From Actinoplanes utahensis (GTDB lineage: Bacteria > Actinomycetota > Actinomycetes > Mycobacteriales > Micromonosporaceae), in the NCBI RefSeq assembly GCF_016862455.1, contig NZ_BOMZ01000003.1, positions 43,030-107,029 of the forward strand: a stretch of 64,000 bases of DNA. Direction: 5' to 3'. Both the position numbers and the translations under genes were made by a program. This document shows, piece by piece, positions 1 through 9,313 of the stretch. Under the pieces are notes generated by a model. It saw nothing but the letters and a program-made list of their open reading frames with translations. It was not told where the DNA came from and did no database searches. Position 1 is the first letter of the stretch; each line of letters opens with the position of its first letter.

Positions 1-63
1 GCGCCACGGGACTGTCTGTTCACGGGCGGGCAAGCCCGGCGCCGGTCACTTCCGGCTGGTCCT

Positions 64-96
64 CACTGCTGTCTCGGGGCGGGCGAGACAGCAGTG
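64..96. terminator. Perfect 12-bp hairpin near the left edge
   Basis: Positions 64-75 and 85-96 are exact reverse complements around a 9-base GC-rich loop. No T-tract follows on either strand. It sits downstream of the minus-strand protease and its closer hairpin (220-255), so it may end a gene lying left of the window. The rest of 1-262 shows no convincing coding sequence. Confidence 0.5.
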
Positions 97-219
97 GCGA
101 GCAGCCGGACAAGATCCGCTGCTGCGCGGACACTCCCGTGCCACGCCACCGACGACGGCCGTCCAGCCCTCATGGTGGCGTCGCTCGCACCCCGTACCCG
201 GAAAGGGTCTCGAAGATGA

Positions 220-255
220 AAGCGGTGAGCAGGCCGGCAAGCCTGCTCACCGCTT
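220..255 (-). terminator. Terminator of the M36 protease gene
   Basis: A 15-bp perfect stem (220-234 with 241-255) with a 6-base loop starts 7 bases past the protease stop codon. Read on the minus strand it is followed by a T-rich stretch (TTTCATCTTC), which fits an intrinsic terminator for the minus-strand gene. Confidence 0.8.
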
Positions 256-262
256 CCGGTGG

Positions 263-3178
263 TTATCGGGTGAAGGCTTGGAACTCCGCGATGCGGACGT
301 TCAACGCCTGCGGGCTGGCCGTGGCGCAATCCGTGTTGGCGCGCGGGTCCAGGTCCTGCTCACCGGCGTAGTCAGGCGCGCCGGTGCACTGGTTGGTGAC
401 CGCTTCGATCCGCAGGTGCGTGGCCGTGACGTCCGGGATGTCGAAGGACTTCACGAGCAACTGCGGGGCACGGGGCCGCGGGGCCACTGCCGGGAACGCG
501 TCCGGCCGGCTGGTGTACACCGTCTTGAAGTCGGCCGGAGCCGAGCACGTGATGGTGGCCGTGGCCGAGCAGGCGGTGACCCGGAACTGGCGCAGGGCCG
601 TGTACCGGTTCTGCCCGCCGGCGTCGATGTCACCGGTGATGGCCGGGCGCAGCATGGCGCTGACCTGGACCCGGCGCACCCGCTGGGCCTCGCCGGACAG
701 GTCGACGGTGACACCCTTGCCGGCGACGGCGCTGCCGAGCGACGCCCAGTTGGTCGCCTCGTCGTCGTCGATCAGCTTGGTCAGGTTGACACCGTCACCG
801 CTGACGGCGGCGCCGCTGGTCGCCGAGGCGATGTTGCGGGGCAGCCGGACGGTGAGCCGGTCCTTGCCACCGGACCGGAACGACTGCGGCGACACACGGG
901 CGTGGCCGTAGCCGGGGGCCTGCGCGACGAACGCGTACGAACCCGGCACCAGACTGACCGTGTCCGGCAGGGCGGTGGCCGGGTCGGTGTCGGCGACCGC
1001 GACGGCCCGCGCCTGGTAGTCACCCACGAACAGCTTCGCTCCGGCGACGGGCTTGCCCTTCTCGTCGAGGGGGCGGAAGGCGACCGTGGCCTCCTTGGCG
1101 TACGGCGAGCTGAAGCTCGGCGTCGGGTCGGCGTCGGCGGCTCCGGCGCTCGCCGCACCCTGGCCCAGGCCGCGCTTGGCGAACGAGTTCCACAGGATGT
1201 CCTGGTTGGCGCCGCCGAACCGGACCAGGTCCGCGCCGATCAGCGCGTCCCGGGCGTCGACCTGGCTGTTGGCGCTGTTGGCCATCAGCAGGAACGAGTC
1301 GAGGACCAGCTGGATCCACCGCCGGTTGCCGGGACACGCGGTGGCCGGCTTCTTCCCCTCGGCGCAGGCCTTCTGCAGGGCGTCGGAGCCGTAGCCGTAG
1401 CGCTTGATGAACGCCGCGCGGATGTCGTAGTTGGTGGCGCTCCACACCTCACCGGAGGCGTGGACCTGCAGCCCGACGAAGTCGTAGTCGACGGAGCTGT
1501 AGTTGAGCCGGTTGTTGCTCATGTTGTAGTTGCGGATACCGGCGACCGGGTCACTGGTGACGTACTCCCCGACGGTGAAGCCACGGGCGCCCTTGGGGGC
1601 GTAGCCGTGCTCGGCGAGGTACTCCACGGCGAGCAGGTCGGACCAGCTCTCGCTCATGCCCTGCGGCGAGCTGAGGCCGGCGTCCGGCCCGGCGATCATG
1701 CGGTTGGTGATGGCGTGGGTGTACTCGTGCCCGATCACCGACATGTCGTAGTCGCCGTCGACGCACGGGGCGTAGAAGGCGCCGGCGATGGGCTGCCACA
1801 GGTACATGTTGGTGATCGGCGCCTGGCCGTCCGGCGGGGTGATCTGGTTGGCGTTGTTGCGGGCCAGGAAGTCCGGCGGACCACCGCTGACACCGCCGGC
1901 CTGCGCGTTGCCCTGCTCGGGGTCGCCGCCGTCGCCTTCCATGTTCCAGGTGGCCTCGGTGAAGCCGAGCAGGTACGACCAGTCGTGCATCCGGTTGTGC
2001 TGGACGAACAGGTTGGCCCGGGCCGCGTCGATGTCGTTACGGGCGGGCGAGTCGAAGGTCGTCGGGGCGCACTTCTCCCTGTGCCACTGGTTCGTCCACG
2101 GGTACGTGTACTCCCGGGTGGGGCTGGGCGTGGCCAGCTCGGTGCCGACCGTGTAGGGGTCGTTCGAGTACCAGTTGTGCACCGCGAACGCGTTGTTGCC
2201 CTTGGTGGTGAACGACGGCGTACCGGTGGCCGGGTCGATGTCCCAGGCCTGCGGCGACGCCGGGCCGGCGACGGTCTCGTCGCAGCCCCGCGCCCGCTGC
2301 CAGCACCAGCGCTCGCGTGTGTCCCTGGTGGAGTAGTCGGTGCGCGGCGAGTTCGGGAAGACGTCCCACTCGGGGTTGTCGGAGTCGTGGTCGACGATGC
2401 TGTCGCGGACCAGGACGGCGCCGTCACGGGCGTCGACCCAGGTGGTGTAGGCGAGGGGGTCGGCGCTGTTGAGGGCGGTGCCGAAGGCGACCTGGTACGC
2501 CGCGCGCGCACCCCGGTCGGGCGTCGGGACGGCGACCAGTTTCGTCCCGAGCACGGTGGGGCTGGCGATGCCCGCGTCGGCGGCGGCGATGCGCTCGGCG
2601 TCGGCGGCGGTCAGGGTGGCGGGCTGCGGGGTGGCGGCGTCGCGGGCGAGCGACGAGCTCACGTACCACGCCTTGCCGCCGCGGAGGCCGACCGAGAGCA
2701 GGCCGTCCCGCCCGGCCTCGAGCTCGCCGAACTTCTGCCGCAGCAGCACGATGGCGCCCTCGCCGACCTTCTGCGTGGTGAGGACCTCGAGGGACTCGGC
2801 CGCGGCGGCGGTGATGCCGAGGACGTCCCGGTGGCCGGCGACATACGCTCGGGCCGCGGCCACGGGGTCGGCCGGCAGGCCGGTGGCGAGCGGCTCGGCC
2901 ACGCTGGTCGCGGTGAGGCTGGCCGGAGTGCCGAAGATGTTCCACCGGGCGGAGGCGCTGGCCTCCGCGGCGAGGGTGCGCTGCGCCGAGGTCGGCGCTA
3001 CCTTACCCTTGCGGTTGTCTACGGTCTCGGCATGGTCGTGGTCACCCTGCACCTCTGCTGGTCCGGCCTGGGCCGGGGTGCCTGGTGCCGCGATGCCGCC
3101 GGATCCTGGGGCGAGCACGAGCACGGCTGCTACCAATGCTGTGGTGGTGCCCGCCAACGCACGGGATGGTGTGCGCAC
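263..3178 (-). CDS. Secreted M36 (fungalysin-type) zinc metalloprotease
   Basis: Predicted extracellular endopeptidase, 971 aa. The first 30 residues or so form a Sec signal peptide with an Ala/Val/Leu-rich core. A fungalysin/thermolysin-type propeptide (roughly residues 70-250) follows, then the catalytic domain. The zinc motif HEYTH lies near residue 482, and the third ligand is expected at the Glu of SESWSD about 30 residues later. The C-terminal 250 residues resemble carbohydrate-binding or discoidin-like beta domains. GTG was chosen as start because TAAGGAGGT lies just upstream and the signal peptide begins there. An HK/RR pair lies upstream on the same strand, so regulation by it is possible but not shown. 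Confidence 0.93.
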   Translation of the reverse strand: MRTPSRALAGTTTALVAAVLVLAPGSGGIAAPGTPAQAGPAEVQGDHDHAETVDNRKGKVAPTSAQRTLAAEASASARWNIFGTPASLTATSVAEPLATGLPADPVAAARAYVAGHRDVLGITAAAAESLEVLTTQKVGEGAIVLLRQKFGELEAGRDGLLSVGLRGGKAWYVSSSLARDAATPQPATLTAADAERIAAADAGIASPTVLGTKLVAVPTPDRGARAAYQVAFGTALNSADPLAYTTWVDARDGAVLVRDSIVDHDSDNPEWDVFPNSPRTDYSTRDTRERWCWQRARGCDETVAGPASPQAWDIDPATGTPSFTTKGNNAFAVHNWYSNDPYTVGTELATPSPTREYTYPWTNQWHREKCAPTTFDSPARNDIDAARANLFVQHNRMHDWSYLLGFTEATWNMEGDGGDPEQGNAQAGGVSGGPPDFLARNNANQITPPDGQAPITNMYLWQPIAGAFYAPCVDGDYDMSVIGHEYTHAITNRMIAGPDAGLSSPQGMSESWSDLLAVEYLAEHGYAPKGARGFTVGEYVTSDPVAGIRNYNMSNNRLNYSSVDYDFVGLQVHASGEVWSATNYDIRAAFIKRYGYGSDALQKACAEGKKPATACPGNRRWIQLVLDSFLLMANSANSQVDARDALIGADLVRFGGANQDILWNSFAKRGLGQGAASAGAADADPTPSFSSPYAKEATVAFRPLDEKGKPVAGAKLFVGDYQARAVAVADTDPATALPDTVSLVPGSYAFVAQAPGYGHARVSPQSFRSGGKDRLTVRLPRNIASATSGAAVSGDGVNLTKLIDDDEATNWASLGSAVAGKGVTVDLSGEAQRVRRVQVSAMLRPAITGDIDAGGQNRYTALRQFRVTACSATATITCSAPADFKTVYTSRPDAFPAVAPRPRAPQLLVKSFDIPDVTATHLRIEAVTNQCTGAPDYAGEQDLDPRANTDCATASPQALNVRIAEFQAFTR

Positions 3179-3198
3179 GGTACCTCCTTAATGGACGG

Positions 3199-3226
3199 TC
3201 GTTACCGGTCTCTTCGCATCCGACAA
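3199..3226 (-). promoter_or_regulatory. Candidate promoter for the M36 protease
   Basis: On the minus strand TTGTCG and TAACGA are separated by 16 bases and lie shortly upstream of the AAGGAGGT ribosome binding site. They look like housekeeping -35 and -10 boxes. This is a pattern match only. Confidence 0.35.
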
Positions 3227-3289
3227 CATCGATGCGGCCCGGCGGCATGGGCCAAACGGTCACAAAATCGAATCTTGCCGATTGACGCG

Positions 3290-3946
3290 TCATTCGATGC
3301 GGTAACCGACGCTCGGCATCGTCGTGATGACCGGTGGCTCGCCGAGTTTCCGGCGCAACCGGCCGACCGTCACGGTGACGGTGTTGGTGAACCGGTCGGC
3401 GTTCTCATCCCACACGTTGTCGAGCAGCGTCTCGGCGCTGAGGAATCCGGGGCTGGCCCGCAGCAGGGCCTCCAGCACGGCGAACTCCTTCACCGAGACG
3501 GGAACCGGCCGGCCGTCCCGCACGACCGTCCGGCGCAGCGGATCCAGCTCGATCCCGGCGACACGCAACGTGCGCGGCCGGACGTCCGGTTTCCGCCGGG
3601 CCAGGGCACGGATCCGCAGGATCAGCTCAGGGAAGTGGAACGGCTTGGCCAGATAGTCGTCGGCACCCAGGGTCAGCCCGCTGACCCGATCGCCGGGCTC
3701 ACCCGCGGCCGTGAGCATCAGGACCATCGGTCGCTCCTCCCGCTCGGTGATCATCTGGCAGAGCGTGTCACCGTGCAGACGGGGCAGATCCCGATCGAGC
3801 ACCACCACGTCGTAGGCGGCCAGGTCGATTTTCTCCACCGCCACCAGCCCGTCATGGGCGGCGTCGACGGCCATCCCGGCGTCGGTCAGCCCCTCCACGA
3901 CCACCTCGGCGAGAGCACGGTCGTCCTCCACGACCAGGATCCTCAT
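3290..3946 (-). CDS. OmpR/PhoB-family response regulator
   Basis: DNA-binding response regulator, 218 aa. The receiver starts MRILVVEDD (acidic pocket) with the phospho-acceptor Asp in VVLDRDLP near residue 51 and the conserved Lys in AKPF. A C-terminal winged-helix domain ends GYRIE. The start is fixed by the ATGA overlap with the upstream kinase stop codon; a longer open frame upstream is only the kinase read in another frame. It is translationally coupled to the kinase and lies 112 bases upstream of the protease gene. Targets are unknown. An inverted repeat at 5186-5226 is a candidate site. Confidence 0.93.
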   Translation of the reverse strand: MRILVVEDDRALAEVVVEGLTDAGMAVDAAHDGLVAVEKIDLAAYDVVVLDRDLPRLHGDTLCQMITEREERPMVLMLTAAGEPGDRVSGLTLGADDYLAKPFHFPELILRIRALARRKPDVRPRTLRVAGIELDPLRRTVVRDGRPVPVSVKEFAVLEALLRASPGFLSAETLLDNVWDENADRFTNTVTVTVGRLRRKLGEPPVITTMPSVGYRIE

Positions 3947-5163
3947 GTCCGCCGGCCCTCCTCTCCATTCGCGCTCGTCGCCGTGCCCGCCGAAGCAGCC
4001 GCAGCCGCAGCCGCCTCGGCCGTCCTCCCTGCGGCTTCGACGGGGTCCGCCGGAAGACTGACCATCACCGTCAAGCCGCCGGCCGGCCGAGCGGTGAACC
4101 TCAGGCGGCCCTGATGGGCGGCCACCACAGCGGACACGATGGACAGACCCAGACCGGACGAGCCGATCCGATCGCCACCGAGCCGTTCGAAAGGCCGGCC
4201 CAGCCGGGCGACCTCGGCCTGGTCGAAGATCCGGCCATCGGTCTCGACGGTCAGCTCGGTGAACCGGCCGGCGGACCGGACGGTGATGCCGATCCGGCCG
4301 TCCGGCTCGTTGTGGGTGACCGCGTTGTCGACGAGGTTGTCCACCAGCCGGGCGAGCAGGGCGGGACTGCCCCACGCCACGACACCGCCGGGCACGTGGG
4401 GCGTCACCGTCAACCGCCCGGACCCGATGTCGGCGGCCCTCTCCCGCAGCGCGGTGGCGACCAGCTCCGACAGGTCCACCGCGGAGCCGCCGGCCGGTCT
4501 GCCGTGCTGCGCCCGGGCGAGCACGAGCAGCCCGTCGATCAGGTGGTCGACCCGGTCCAGCTGCGCGCGCAGGCGGGTGGCCAGCGCCAGTGTCGACGCG
4601 GCGGGGTCGGGCTTGGCGCTCGCCACGTCCAGTGCGGCGCGCATCGTGGCGAGCGGGGTGCGCAACTCGTGCGAGGCGTTGGCCACGAAACGACGCTGCG
4701 CGATGAACGACGCCTCCAGCCGCGCCAGCAGTCCGTCGATGGTGTCGGCCAGATCCTTGACCTCGTCGTGTGGCGCCTCGACTCCGAGGCGCCGGTCGAG
4801 GTTGTCGGCGGAGATCCGCCGGGTCACCTCGGTGATCCGGCGCAGCGGCGCCAGGGCGTGCCCGGCCATGAGCCGGCCGAGGACCATGGAGAACAGGGCC
4901 ATCACGACCAGCGCGGCCGCGAACACATACGCCGTGCGGTTGGACTGTTCCTCCTGCACCCTGGTGATCTGCTCCTGGAGCACGGCGAGGCGCTCCTGGG
5001 CGTCTGCGATCGTCGGTGGCGCATCGGCCGGGGACGACACGCTCTGACCGAAGCGGGACAGGGCGAAGGTGATGACCAGCAGCACGGCACCGGAGGCGAG
5101 GAACACGCCGGCATAGAGGAGCGTGATCCGCGTGCCCACGGTGCGAGGACCCGACCGAAACAT
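3943..5163 (-). CDS. HAMP sensor histidine kinase
   Basis: Membrane sensor kinase, 406 aa. A TM helix lies near residues 10-33, a short extracytoplasmic segment follows, then a second TM (about 78-98) and HAMP. The HisKA motif is ASHELRTP and the ATPase N-box is VDNLVDNAV with a final SSGLGLSI. The G1 box is degenerate (VETDGRIF in place of the usual NDGP-type sequence). ATG 5163 was preferred over GTG 5193 because 5193 lies inside one arm of an 11-bp inverted repeat that looks regulatory. The gene overlaps the response regulator by ATGA. The ligand is unknown. Confidence 0.9.
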   Translation of the reverse strand: MFRSGPRTVGTRITLLYAGVFLASGAVLLVITFALSRFGQSVSSPADAPPTIADAQERLAVLQEQITRVQEEQSNRTAYVFAAALVVMALFSMVLGRLMAGHALAPLRRITEVTRRISADNLDRRLGVEAPHDEVKDLADTIDGLLARLEASFIAQRRFVANASHELRTPLATMRAALDVASAKPDPAASTLALATRLRAQLDRVDHLIDGLLVLARAQHGRPAGGSAVDLSELVATALRERAADIGSGRLTVTPHVPGGVVAWGSPALLARLVDNLVDNAVTHNEPDGRIGITVRSAGRFTELTVETDGRIFDQAEVARLGRPFERLGGDRIGSSGLGLSIVSAVVAAHQGRLRFTARPAGGLTVMVSLPADPVEAAGRTAEAAAAAAASAGTATSANGEEGRRT

Positions 5164-5185
5164 CGCCCCAGCATGCCCGGCCCGA

Positions 5186-5226
5186 CCTAACACCGGAATG
5201 ACAGCGCCGGTTCGGCCGGTGTTAGG
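5186..5226. promoter_or_regulatory. 11-bp inverted repeat in a divergent promoter region
   Basis: CCTAACACCGG (5186-5196) and CCGGTGTTAGG (5216-5226) are exact reverse complements separated by 19 bases. They lie between the divergent kinase (start 5163) and the permease (start 5250). The position fits an operator for autoregulation by the neighbouring response regulator or control of the permease. The binding protein is inferred only. Confidence 0.5.
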
Positions 5227-5249
5227 GGCCGGTCCGTAGAACTTCGGCC

Positions 5250-6788
5250 ATGTTCGATACGGATTTCCTCCGGCCGGGCCGGATCCTCGCTCTCGTCACG
5301 GCCGCTCTGTCCGTCGTCGCGGCCGGCGTCCTGACCGCTCTGGGCACGCACGCCGAGTGTCCCGGCGCCTGTCCCACCACGCCGGTGGCAGCCGACGGCG
5401 GCACCGTCGGCGACCGTTTCTGGTTCCTGCACCGCGATCTCGGGCCGCAAGGCAGCATCACGGTCCGGATGACTTCGATGACCGGGACCATCACCTATCC
5501 CCCGCCCGGTCACGACGAGATCGTCCCGGGTCTGGTCCCGTGGGCCAAGTCCGGCATCATCGTCAAGGACGGCCTGCGCCAGGGCTCCCGCTACGCCGCG
5601 ATGATGATGACCGGCAGCCACGGCGTCCGGTTCCAGCACGACTATCGCCATGACGTCGCGGGCCGGGAGGGTGGCGTCTCCGCGGAGTCCCCACGCTGGC
5701 TGCGGCTGACCCGGTCCGGTGACACCGTCACCGGCGCCGAGTCGGCCGACGGCGCCCGGTGGCACACGGTCGGCACGGCGCGCCTGGACGGCTTGCCCGA
5801 TACCGTTCAGGTCGGCCTCTTCGCCGCGTCCCCCGGCGATCTGACGCTCCGCCGGGTGGCCCTCGGCGGGGTGATCCCGCAGGCCCGCTTCACCCAGGCG
5901 GTCGGCGTCTTCGACAACGTCACCGTCGTGGGCGGCGCGACCGGCGGAAACGGCGCGAGCGGCGAGGGCGGCTGGGCCAGCGACTCCGTCGGCGAGATGA
6001 ACCACACCGACTGGGAGAGGTTCCACCACCGGTCCGGCGCCGTGCAGAGTGACGGCGTCATCCGGGTCAGCGGGACCGGTGACATCGGCCCGGCCGACGA
6101 CGACGCGCCCCGGCGAGCCGACCAGTTGCTGCTCGGGCTCGTGGTCGCGTTGATCGTCGTGCTGGTGGTCGCAGCCCGCTACGGCACGGGTGGGTGGAGT
6201 CCACGCCGGGCGATCGCTGTCGGGGCCGCCACCCTCGTCACCGGACTGATCGCCGTCGGGACCGTCCTGCCGCTCAGCTCGGCGATCGCCAGGAGCAGGC
6301 ACCTTCCACTGGAGACACTCCCGCTGGTCACCGGCATCCGGATGACGGTCGGCATCGCGGTGGTGCTGGCTCTCTGCGCGGTCCTGGCCTACCTGCTCGG
6401 GACACGCATGCGCCGGGCGTGGGCGGCGGCAGGTGTCGCGGTGTCGCTGATCGCGGTGCCCTATGTGGTCACGGCGTTGCCACTGCTACCGGATCCGGTG
6501 GCCCAGTGGCTGCTGCGGGTCACTCCGGCAGCGGCGTTCGCCGTCGAGCAGGTGGCTGTCGAATATCCGCAGGTGACCGCGCACTATGCGCCCTCGGCCG
6601 GCTATTTCCCCCTCCCGTGGTGGGCCGGACTGCTCGTGCTCGGCGCCTATGTCGCCGTCTTCGTCCGTCTCGTCACCGCCCGGCCCCGCCGAGCCGGGAT
6701 TCCGAGTTCACGGAGCGGCGGTCCGGGCGGAGAACGGAACCACAGCGCAGCAGAAACCCCGAAAAGTCAGCGCACGACGGATTCGTAG
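5250..6788 (+). CDS. ABC-2-type permease with a LamG-like outer domain
   Basis: Membrane protein of 512 aa. One N-terminal TM (about 12-34) is followed by an extracytoplasmic beta-rich domain (about 45-260; SGIIVK, MMMTGSHGV, SPRWLRLTRSGDT) like those of actinobacterial ABC-2 permeases with a DUF1349/LamG-like insert. Several TM helices (about 290-500) include the family signature LRVTPAAAFA. The usual cytoplasmic N-terminus (HAEWTKFRTVRGW in relatives, from memory) is missing. The coupling segment between the outer domain and the next helices is short. No ATPase gene is adjacent, so it is an orphan permease that may be impaired. TAGAAC seven bases before the ATG suggests a leaderless transcript. 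Confidence 0.7.
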   Translation: MFDTDFLRPGRILALVTAALSVVAAGVLTALGTHAECPGACPTTPVAADGGTVGDRFWFLHRDLGPQGSITVRMTSMTGTITYPPPGHDEIVPGLVPWAKSGIIVKDGLRQGSRYAAMMMTGSHGVRFQHDYRHDVAGREGGVSAESPRWLRLTRSGDTVTGAESADGARWHTVGTARLDGLPDTVQVGLFAASPGDLTLRRVALGGVIPQARFTQAVGVFDNVTVVGGATGGNGASGEGGWASDSVGEMNHTDWERFHHRSGAVQSDGVIRVSGTGDIGPADDDAPRRADQLLLGLVVALIVVLVVAARYGTGGWSPRRAIAVGAATLVTGLIAVGTVLPLSSAIARSRHLPLETLPLVTGIRMTVGIAVVLALCAVLAYLLGTRMRRAWAAAGVAVSLIAVPYVVTALPLLPDPVAQWLLRVTPAAAFAVEQVAVEYPQVTAHYAPSAGYFPLPWWAGLLVLGAYVAVFVRLVTARPRRAGIPSSRSGGPGGERNHSAAETPKSQRTTDS

Positions 6789-7246
6789 GCGAGGACACGA
6801 TGCCGGATGAGCTTGTCCGGGTCGTCCGTCGCCGGACGGGTGGGCGCGGTCTGCAGCCGGGCGTACATCGTCGGTCACCTCCGAGAAGTCGGTATGACGA
6901 TGCTCGGCCCGGCCGGCGTTCCGCACATCAGTGGTGGCACGCAGATCCGGTACTCATCCCGCGACGGTCCGGGCGCTGCATGCCGCCGGCGCCTCATCGC
7001 CCTGGTCAGCACGCACGGCCGGGTGGTCGCCGGCACCACCGCTTCGGTCAGCACGCACGGCCCGGTGGTCTCCGGCACCACCGCCCCGCACCCGGTCGGG
7101 TCGCTGAGCCGGGACGCTGGGATCCGCGCGGCCCTGCGGGAACAGGCGACGTGCACCCTGCCCGGTGGGGTCGACCCGGCGCCATGCGGATCACCTCCTC
7201 CCACAGTCCGCGTCTCGAGCTGATAAAACATGACATAGTTTGCAAT
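6789..7246. other. Intergenic stretch with a codon-length tandem repeat
   Basis: This is a 458-base gap between the permease and the PAS kinase. One plus-strand open frame (6807-7223) crosses most of it but has no recognisable domain. Two 42-bp repeats lie inside. Just before the kinase start the DNA becomes AT-rich (7221-7246), the likely promoter. Confidence 0.4.
7004..7087. repeat. 42-bp direct repeat, two copies
   Basis: 7004-7045 and 7046-7087 are near-identical (about four mismatches). The unit is 14 codons long and in the open plus frame reads VSTHGxVVxGTTAx twice. It is probably a recent local duplication. Confidence 0.7.
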
Positions 7247-9283
7247 ATGCGTTTCCTCGCCGCGCCACTCGCGGTGTGGCTGGTTCTGACCTGTGGCGGC
7301 GCGACGGTCCTGATGGGCGTCGAGCGGGCCACCCGTGACGCCGTCATCCAGCGGTACCACCTACGGGTCGGTCTGGCCGCCGACTTCGTCACCGCCATCG
7401 TCGGCGACCTGATCAGCCGACAGCGCACCCAGGCTTCGGCCTTTCTCACCGACCAGACGGTGGCCGAGCGCGACTTCACCCGCTCGGTCGGCGGCTTCGG
7501 CTACCCGGCGGCGGTCCTGCTCGACTCCGAGGGCCGGCTGCTGCAGGTCCTTCCGGCGAACCCGGCGCTGCGAGGCCAGAAGATCAGCGCCCGGTATCCA
7601 CATCTGCACACCGCCGTCACCGAGGGCCGGCCCGCTGTCTCGCCGGTGGTGCCGTCGGTGGCGCGGGGCATGCCGGTGGTCGCGTTCGCGGTGCCGTTCG
7701 ACACCCCGTACGGCCTTCGGGTCTTCTCCGGCGCCGTGGGCGTGCGCGACAGCCCGCTCTCCTCCTACCTGGCCACCGCCATCCCGCTGTCCGGGGTGAA
7801 GGTGCACCTGGTCGACACCGACGACTCGATCGTGGCCGCCAACCACACCCATCCACAGGGCGTCAGTCAACTCGGCAACGAGGAGACCGCATTGTCGGCC
7901 GCACTGTCCCGCGCCGAGCAGGGCCGCTACAACGAGGACGGCGCGTGGTGGCGGTACACGTCCCGGTCCATCCCGGGCACGCCGTGGCGGCTGTCCGCGG
8001 CGGTCACCGAGGACGTGCTGTTCGCCTCCACCTCCGGCAGCCGCGCCGCCGGCCGGGCCGCTCTGCTCACCGCGTCGCTGGTCGGCCTGCTGGTGGTCGC
8101 CGCCACCGGCCGGGCCCGCCGCAACCGGCGCGAGCTTCGCTCCAGCGAGCTGCGGCTGCGCAAGGTGTTCGACAACTCCCGGATCGGCATGTCCCTGGCC
8201 GACCTGGAGGGTCGCCTGGTCCGAGTCAATCCGACCCTCTGTCACATGCTGGGCCGCACCGAGCACGACCTGATCGGCCGCAACGTCGCCGACCTCACCC
8301 ATCCCGACGACGTCGAGCAGTCGCTGCGCATCATCCAGGACTGCCGCAACGGCCGGATCGGCGGTTTCGACGTCGACAAACGCTACGTGCACGCCGACGG
8401 CCGCACGGTCGACGCCGCGGTGACCGCGAGCCTGCTGCGCGACGAGGCGGACCGCCCGCAGTACATCGCCACCCAGATCATCGACATGACCGAGCGCCAC
8501 GCCCTGGAGAGCGAGCGCCGCCACGCCGCCGCCGAACTGGCCCGGCACGCGGAACGCCTGGAACACGCCAACGAGCAGATGGCCGACTTCATGGCGATGC
8601 TGAGCCACGACGTCCGCCAGCCGCTCACCACCATCGTCTCCGCCGGTGAGCTGCTGCTCGACGACTGGTCCGGTATGTCCGACGACGACCGGCAGCACTA
8701 CGTGTCCCGGATGACCAGCGCAGGGCATCGCGCGGACCAGTTGGTCTCAGAGATCCTCACCCTGGCGCAACTGGACGCCGGGGCGCTGACCGCGCGCCCG
8801 GCCCGCCTGGACGTCACCCACGCCGTCCGCGAGGTCGTCACCGCCCAGGGCGCCGATCCGCAGACGATCACGGTGACCGCTCCTGATCATGCGGTCGCCT
8901 TCGCCGACCCGGTCCATCTGCATCTACTGCTGGGCAATCTGCTGACCAACGCCCTGAAATACGGCGCACCGCCGGTCCGGGTCACCGTCACCCCCGACCG
9001 CGACCGTCTCCTGATCCGGGTCAGCGACCAGGGCGAGGGTGTGCCGGCGGCTTTCATACCGCACCTGTTCGAGCGTTTCACCCGCGCCGAGACCGGCGTC
9101 GCCACCACCAAACCCGGCACCGGACTGGGCCTCTACCTGGTCGCCCGTCTCGCTCAGGCCTCCGGCGCCACCATCGCCTACCAGCCCACCGACCCACACG
9201 GCACGACCTTCGTACTGTCCCTGCCGTGCACGCCGGGCCCGTCCCTGGTCACCGCCGCCGCACTTCCGGTTCCGGCCCGCTGA
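7247..9283 (+). CDS. PAS-domain sensor histidine kinase with periplasmic sensor
   Basis: Membrane histidine kinase, 678 aa. TM1 is at residues 5-25, followed by a large extracytoplasmic Cache-like sensor (about 30-265) and TM2 (about 268-288). A PAS/PAC region (about 300-425; GRLVRVNPTLCHMLG) follows. The dimerisation helix carries SHDVRQPL (His near residue 453) and the ATPase has LLTNALKYG, SDQGEGVP and GTGLGLYL. The ATG at 7247 follows an AT-rich promoter-like stretch. Longer in-frame starts upstream would add unrelated sequence. No response regulator is adjacent, so its partner is elsewhere or it feeds a shared one. Confidence 0.9.
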   Translation: MRFLAAPLAVWLVLTCGGATVLMGVERATRDAVIQRYHLRVGLAADFVTAIVGDLISRQRTQASAFLTDQTVAERDFTRSVGGFGYPAAVLLDSEGRLLQVLPANPALRGQKISARYPHLHTAVTEGRPAVSPVVPSVARGMPVVAFAVPFDTPYGLRVFSGAVGVRDSPLSSYLATAIPLSGVKVHLVDTDDSIVAANHTHPQGVSQLGNEETALSAALSRAEQGRYNEDGAWWRYTSRSIPGTPWRLSAAVTEDVLFASTSGSRAAGRAALLTASLVGLLVVAATGRARRNRRELRSSELRLRKVFDNSRIGMSLADLEGRLVRVNPTLCHMLGRTEHDLIGRNVADLTHPDDVEQSLRIIQDCRNGRIGGFDVDKRYVHADGRTVDAAVTASLLRDEADRPQYIATQIIDMTERHALESERRHAAAELARHAERLEHANEQMADFMAMLSHDVRQPLTTIVSAGELLLDDWSGMSDDDRQHYVSRMTSAGHRADQLVSEILTLAQLDAGALTARPARLDVTHAVREVVTAQGADPQTITVTAPDHAVAFADPVHLHLLLGNLLTNALKYGAPPVRVTVTPDRDRLLIRVSDQGEGVPAAFIPHLFERFTRAETGVATTKPGTGLGLYLVARLAQASGATIAYQPTDPHGTTFVLSLPCTPGPSLVTAAALPVPAR

Positions 9284-9286
9284 AAG

Positions 9287-9313
9287 CCCTCCGGTGGTAC
9301 GGGCCACCGAGGG
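9287..9313 (+). terminator. Terminator after the PAS kinase
   Basis: Four bases past the stop, CCCTCCGGTGG pairs with CCACCGAGGGG (one bulge) around a 6-base loop. There is no T-tract, as is common in high-GC actinobacteria. Downstream (9314-9516) is non-coding, with a 14-bp imperfect tandem repeat at 9422-9449. Confidence 0.5.

Noticed and set aside
278..4114. Long plus-strand open frame (about 1278 codons) opposite the protease and kinase genes
   Set aside because: Composition is Gly/Arg/Val shadow of the minus-strand genes, with no domain or start signal. GC-rich DNA gives such frames routinely.
5164..5193. GTG 5193 as start of the HAMP kinase
   Set aside because: It lies within an arm of the inverted repeat and adds ten residues of no value. 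ATG 5163 is preferred.
6807..7223. Possible small gene in the gap before the PAS kinase
   Set aside because: No recognisable domain, contains a tandem repeat, and has only a weak ribosome binding site.
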